Assembly (NCBI RefSeq): GCF_036231905.1 | Contig: NZ_JAZARE010000001.1 | Location: forward strand, 434,001 to 498,000 | Length of the DNA: 64,000 nucleotides | Reading direction: 5' to 3' | From: CAMLIZ01 sp036231905 | Lineage (GTDB): Bacteria > Pseudomonadota > Gammaproteobacteria > Burkholderiales > Burkholderiaceae_C | Shown here: positions 63,699-64,000 of the stretch, one piece after another | Layout of the letters: the number at the start of each line of letters is the position of its first letter | Numbering within the stretch: the stretch's first letter is position 1 | Translations under genes and position numbers: made by a program | The notes under the pieces: model-generated | What the model saw: the letters and a program-made list of their open reading frames with translations, nothing else | Told to the model about the DNA's origin: nothing | The model's database searches: none

Positions 63699-64000
63699 TC
63701 AGGCCAGCAGGTCGAACAGGGTGCGGGCCACCACCTGGGTGGCGCGGCGCAGGTCGTCCAGCACCAGGTGCTCGTCGGCACGCTTGGCGTTCGACTCCAG
63801 CACCGTGCGCGGCCCGGCGCCGTAGATCACCGCCGGGACGCCCTGCGCACAGTACAGCCGCACGTCGGTGTACAGCGGCGTGCCGCTGGTGGGAATCGGC
63901 TCACCGAACACGGCCTCGCCATGTTTCTGCAGCGCGGCCACCAGCGGCGCATTGCCGGGCAGCGGCGTCAGCGCATTGGCGAGCAGCAGGCGCTTGATCT
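63699..64000 (-). CDS. M20-family metallopeptidase or amidohydrolase (C-terminal part)
   Basis: The C-terminal 100 residues of a zinc-dependent M20 enzyme; the gene continues beyond the window. Visible motifs: PTSGTPLYTDVRLYCAQGVPAVIYGAGP (dimerisation/catalytic segment with the TD and GIPAVxxGxG pattern) and the end KRADEHLVLDDLRRATQVVARTLFDLL. M20 members remove acyl or carbamoyl groups from amino compounds; the substrate cannot be told from this end. First gene in view of the puuD cluster. Confidence 0.8.
   Translation of the reverse strand, partial: IKRLLLANALTPLPGNAPLVAALQKHGEAVFGEPIPTSGTPLYTDVRLYCAQGVPAVIYGAGPRTVLESNAKRADEHLVLDDLRRATQVVARTLFDLLA

Overview
This is a GC-rich chromosomal segment of a beta-proteobacterium of the order Burkholderiales (Sphaerotilaceae/Comamonadaceae-like). 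The evidence is the gene order pilB-pilC-pilD-coaE-zapD-yacG, the rplU-rpmA-obgE-proB block facing ispB, the rppH/proS arrangement, a phenylacetate operon with a TetR-type regulator, and high GC with long antisense shadow frames. The exact genus cannot be read from the window. No rRNA, CRISPR array, insertion sequence, integrase or phage was seen. One tRNA (tRNA-Pro, CGG) is present.

Region 1 (1-17443, all + strand): the distal half of a type VI secretion system, tssC (5' end missing), hcp, a strong terminator, then tssE-tssF-tssG-clpV-vgrG, tightly packed. VgrG is followed by a DUF4123 adaptor, a VasX-like pore-forming effector, a four-pass membrane protein and three exported proteins that I do not recognise. 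This effector cargo is visibly less GC-rich than its surroundings and is the most novel part of the window. tssA, tssB, tssJ, tssK, tssL, tssM and a PAAR gene are not in view.

Region 2 (17444-21935, - strand): queE, queD, bioA, bioD and bioF form one compact operon, preceded by a small membrane protein. It links queuosine precursor synthesis with biotin synthesis. This QueD lacks the usual active-site cysteine.

Region 3 (22036-41468): housekeeping genes. hemA-prfA-prmC, an outer-membrane protein, grxD and ubiX run forward. proS-slt runs back, rppH forward, rplU-rpmA-obgE-proB back and ispB forward. Then come tRNA-Pro, the type IV pilus assembly genes pilB-pilC-pilD with coaE-zapD-yacG, and a DAHP synthase.

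Region 4 (41455-43930, - strand): two accessory genes. The larger (562 aa) looks like a toxin, with a possible nuclease-like core and a glycine/alanine-rich hydrophobic tail.

Region 5 (44066-56787, - strand): one long phenylacetate unit, paaK-paaABCDE, a TetR regulator, a branched-chain-amino-acid-type ABC transporter (binding protein, LivH, a fused LivM-LivG, LivF) and paaZ. Together they import an aromatic acid, activate it to CoA ester, epoxidise the ring and open it. A sigma70-like promoter with an ACCG-AC-CGGT palindrome lies in front of paaK. The lower beta-oxidation genes (paaF, paaG, paaH, paaJ) are not here.

Region 6 (57077-64000): a cold-shock gene with a structured leader and terminator, small hypothetical genes, a glycerate 2-kinase, and a - strand cluster with an M20 peptidase (cut by the window edge), an outer-membrane protein, the urate hydroxylase PuuD, a LysR regulator and an AAC(3)-I-like acetyltransferase.
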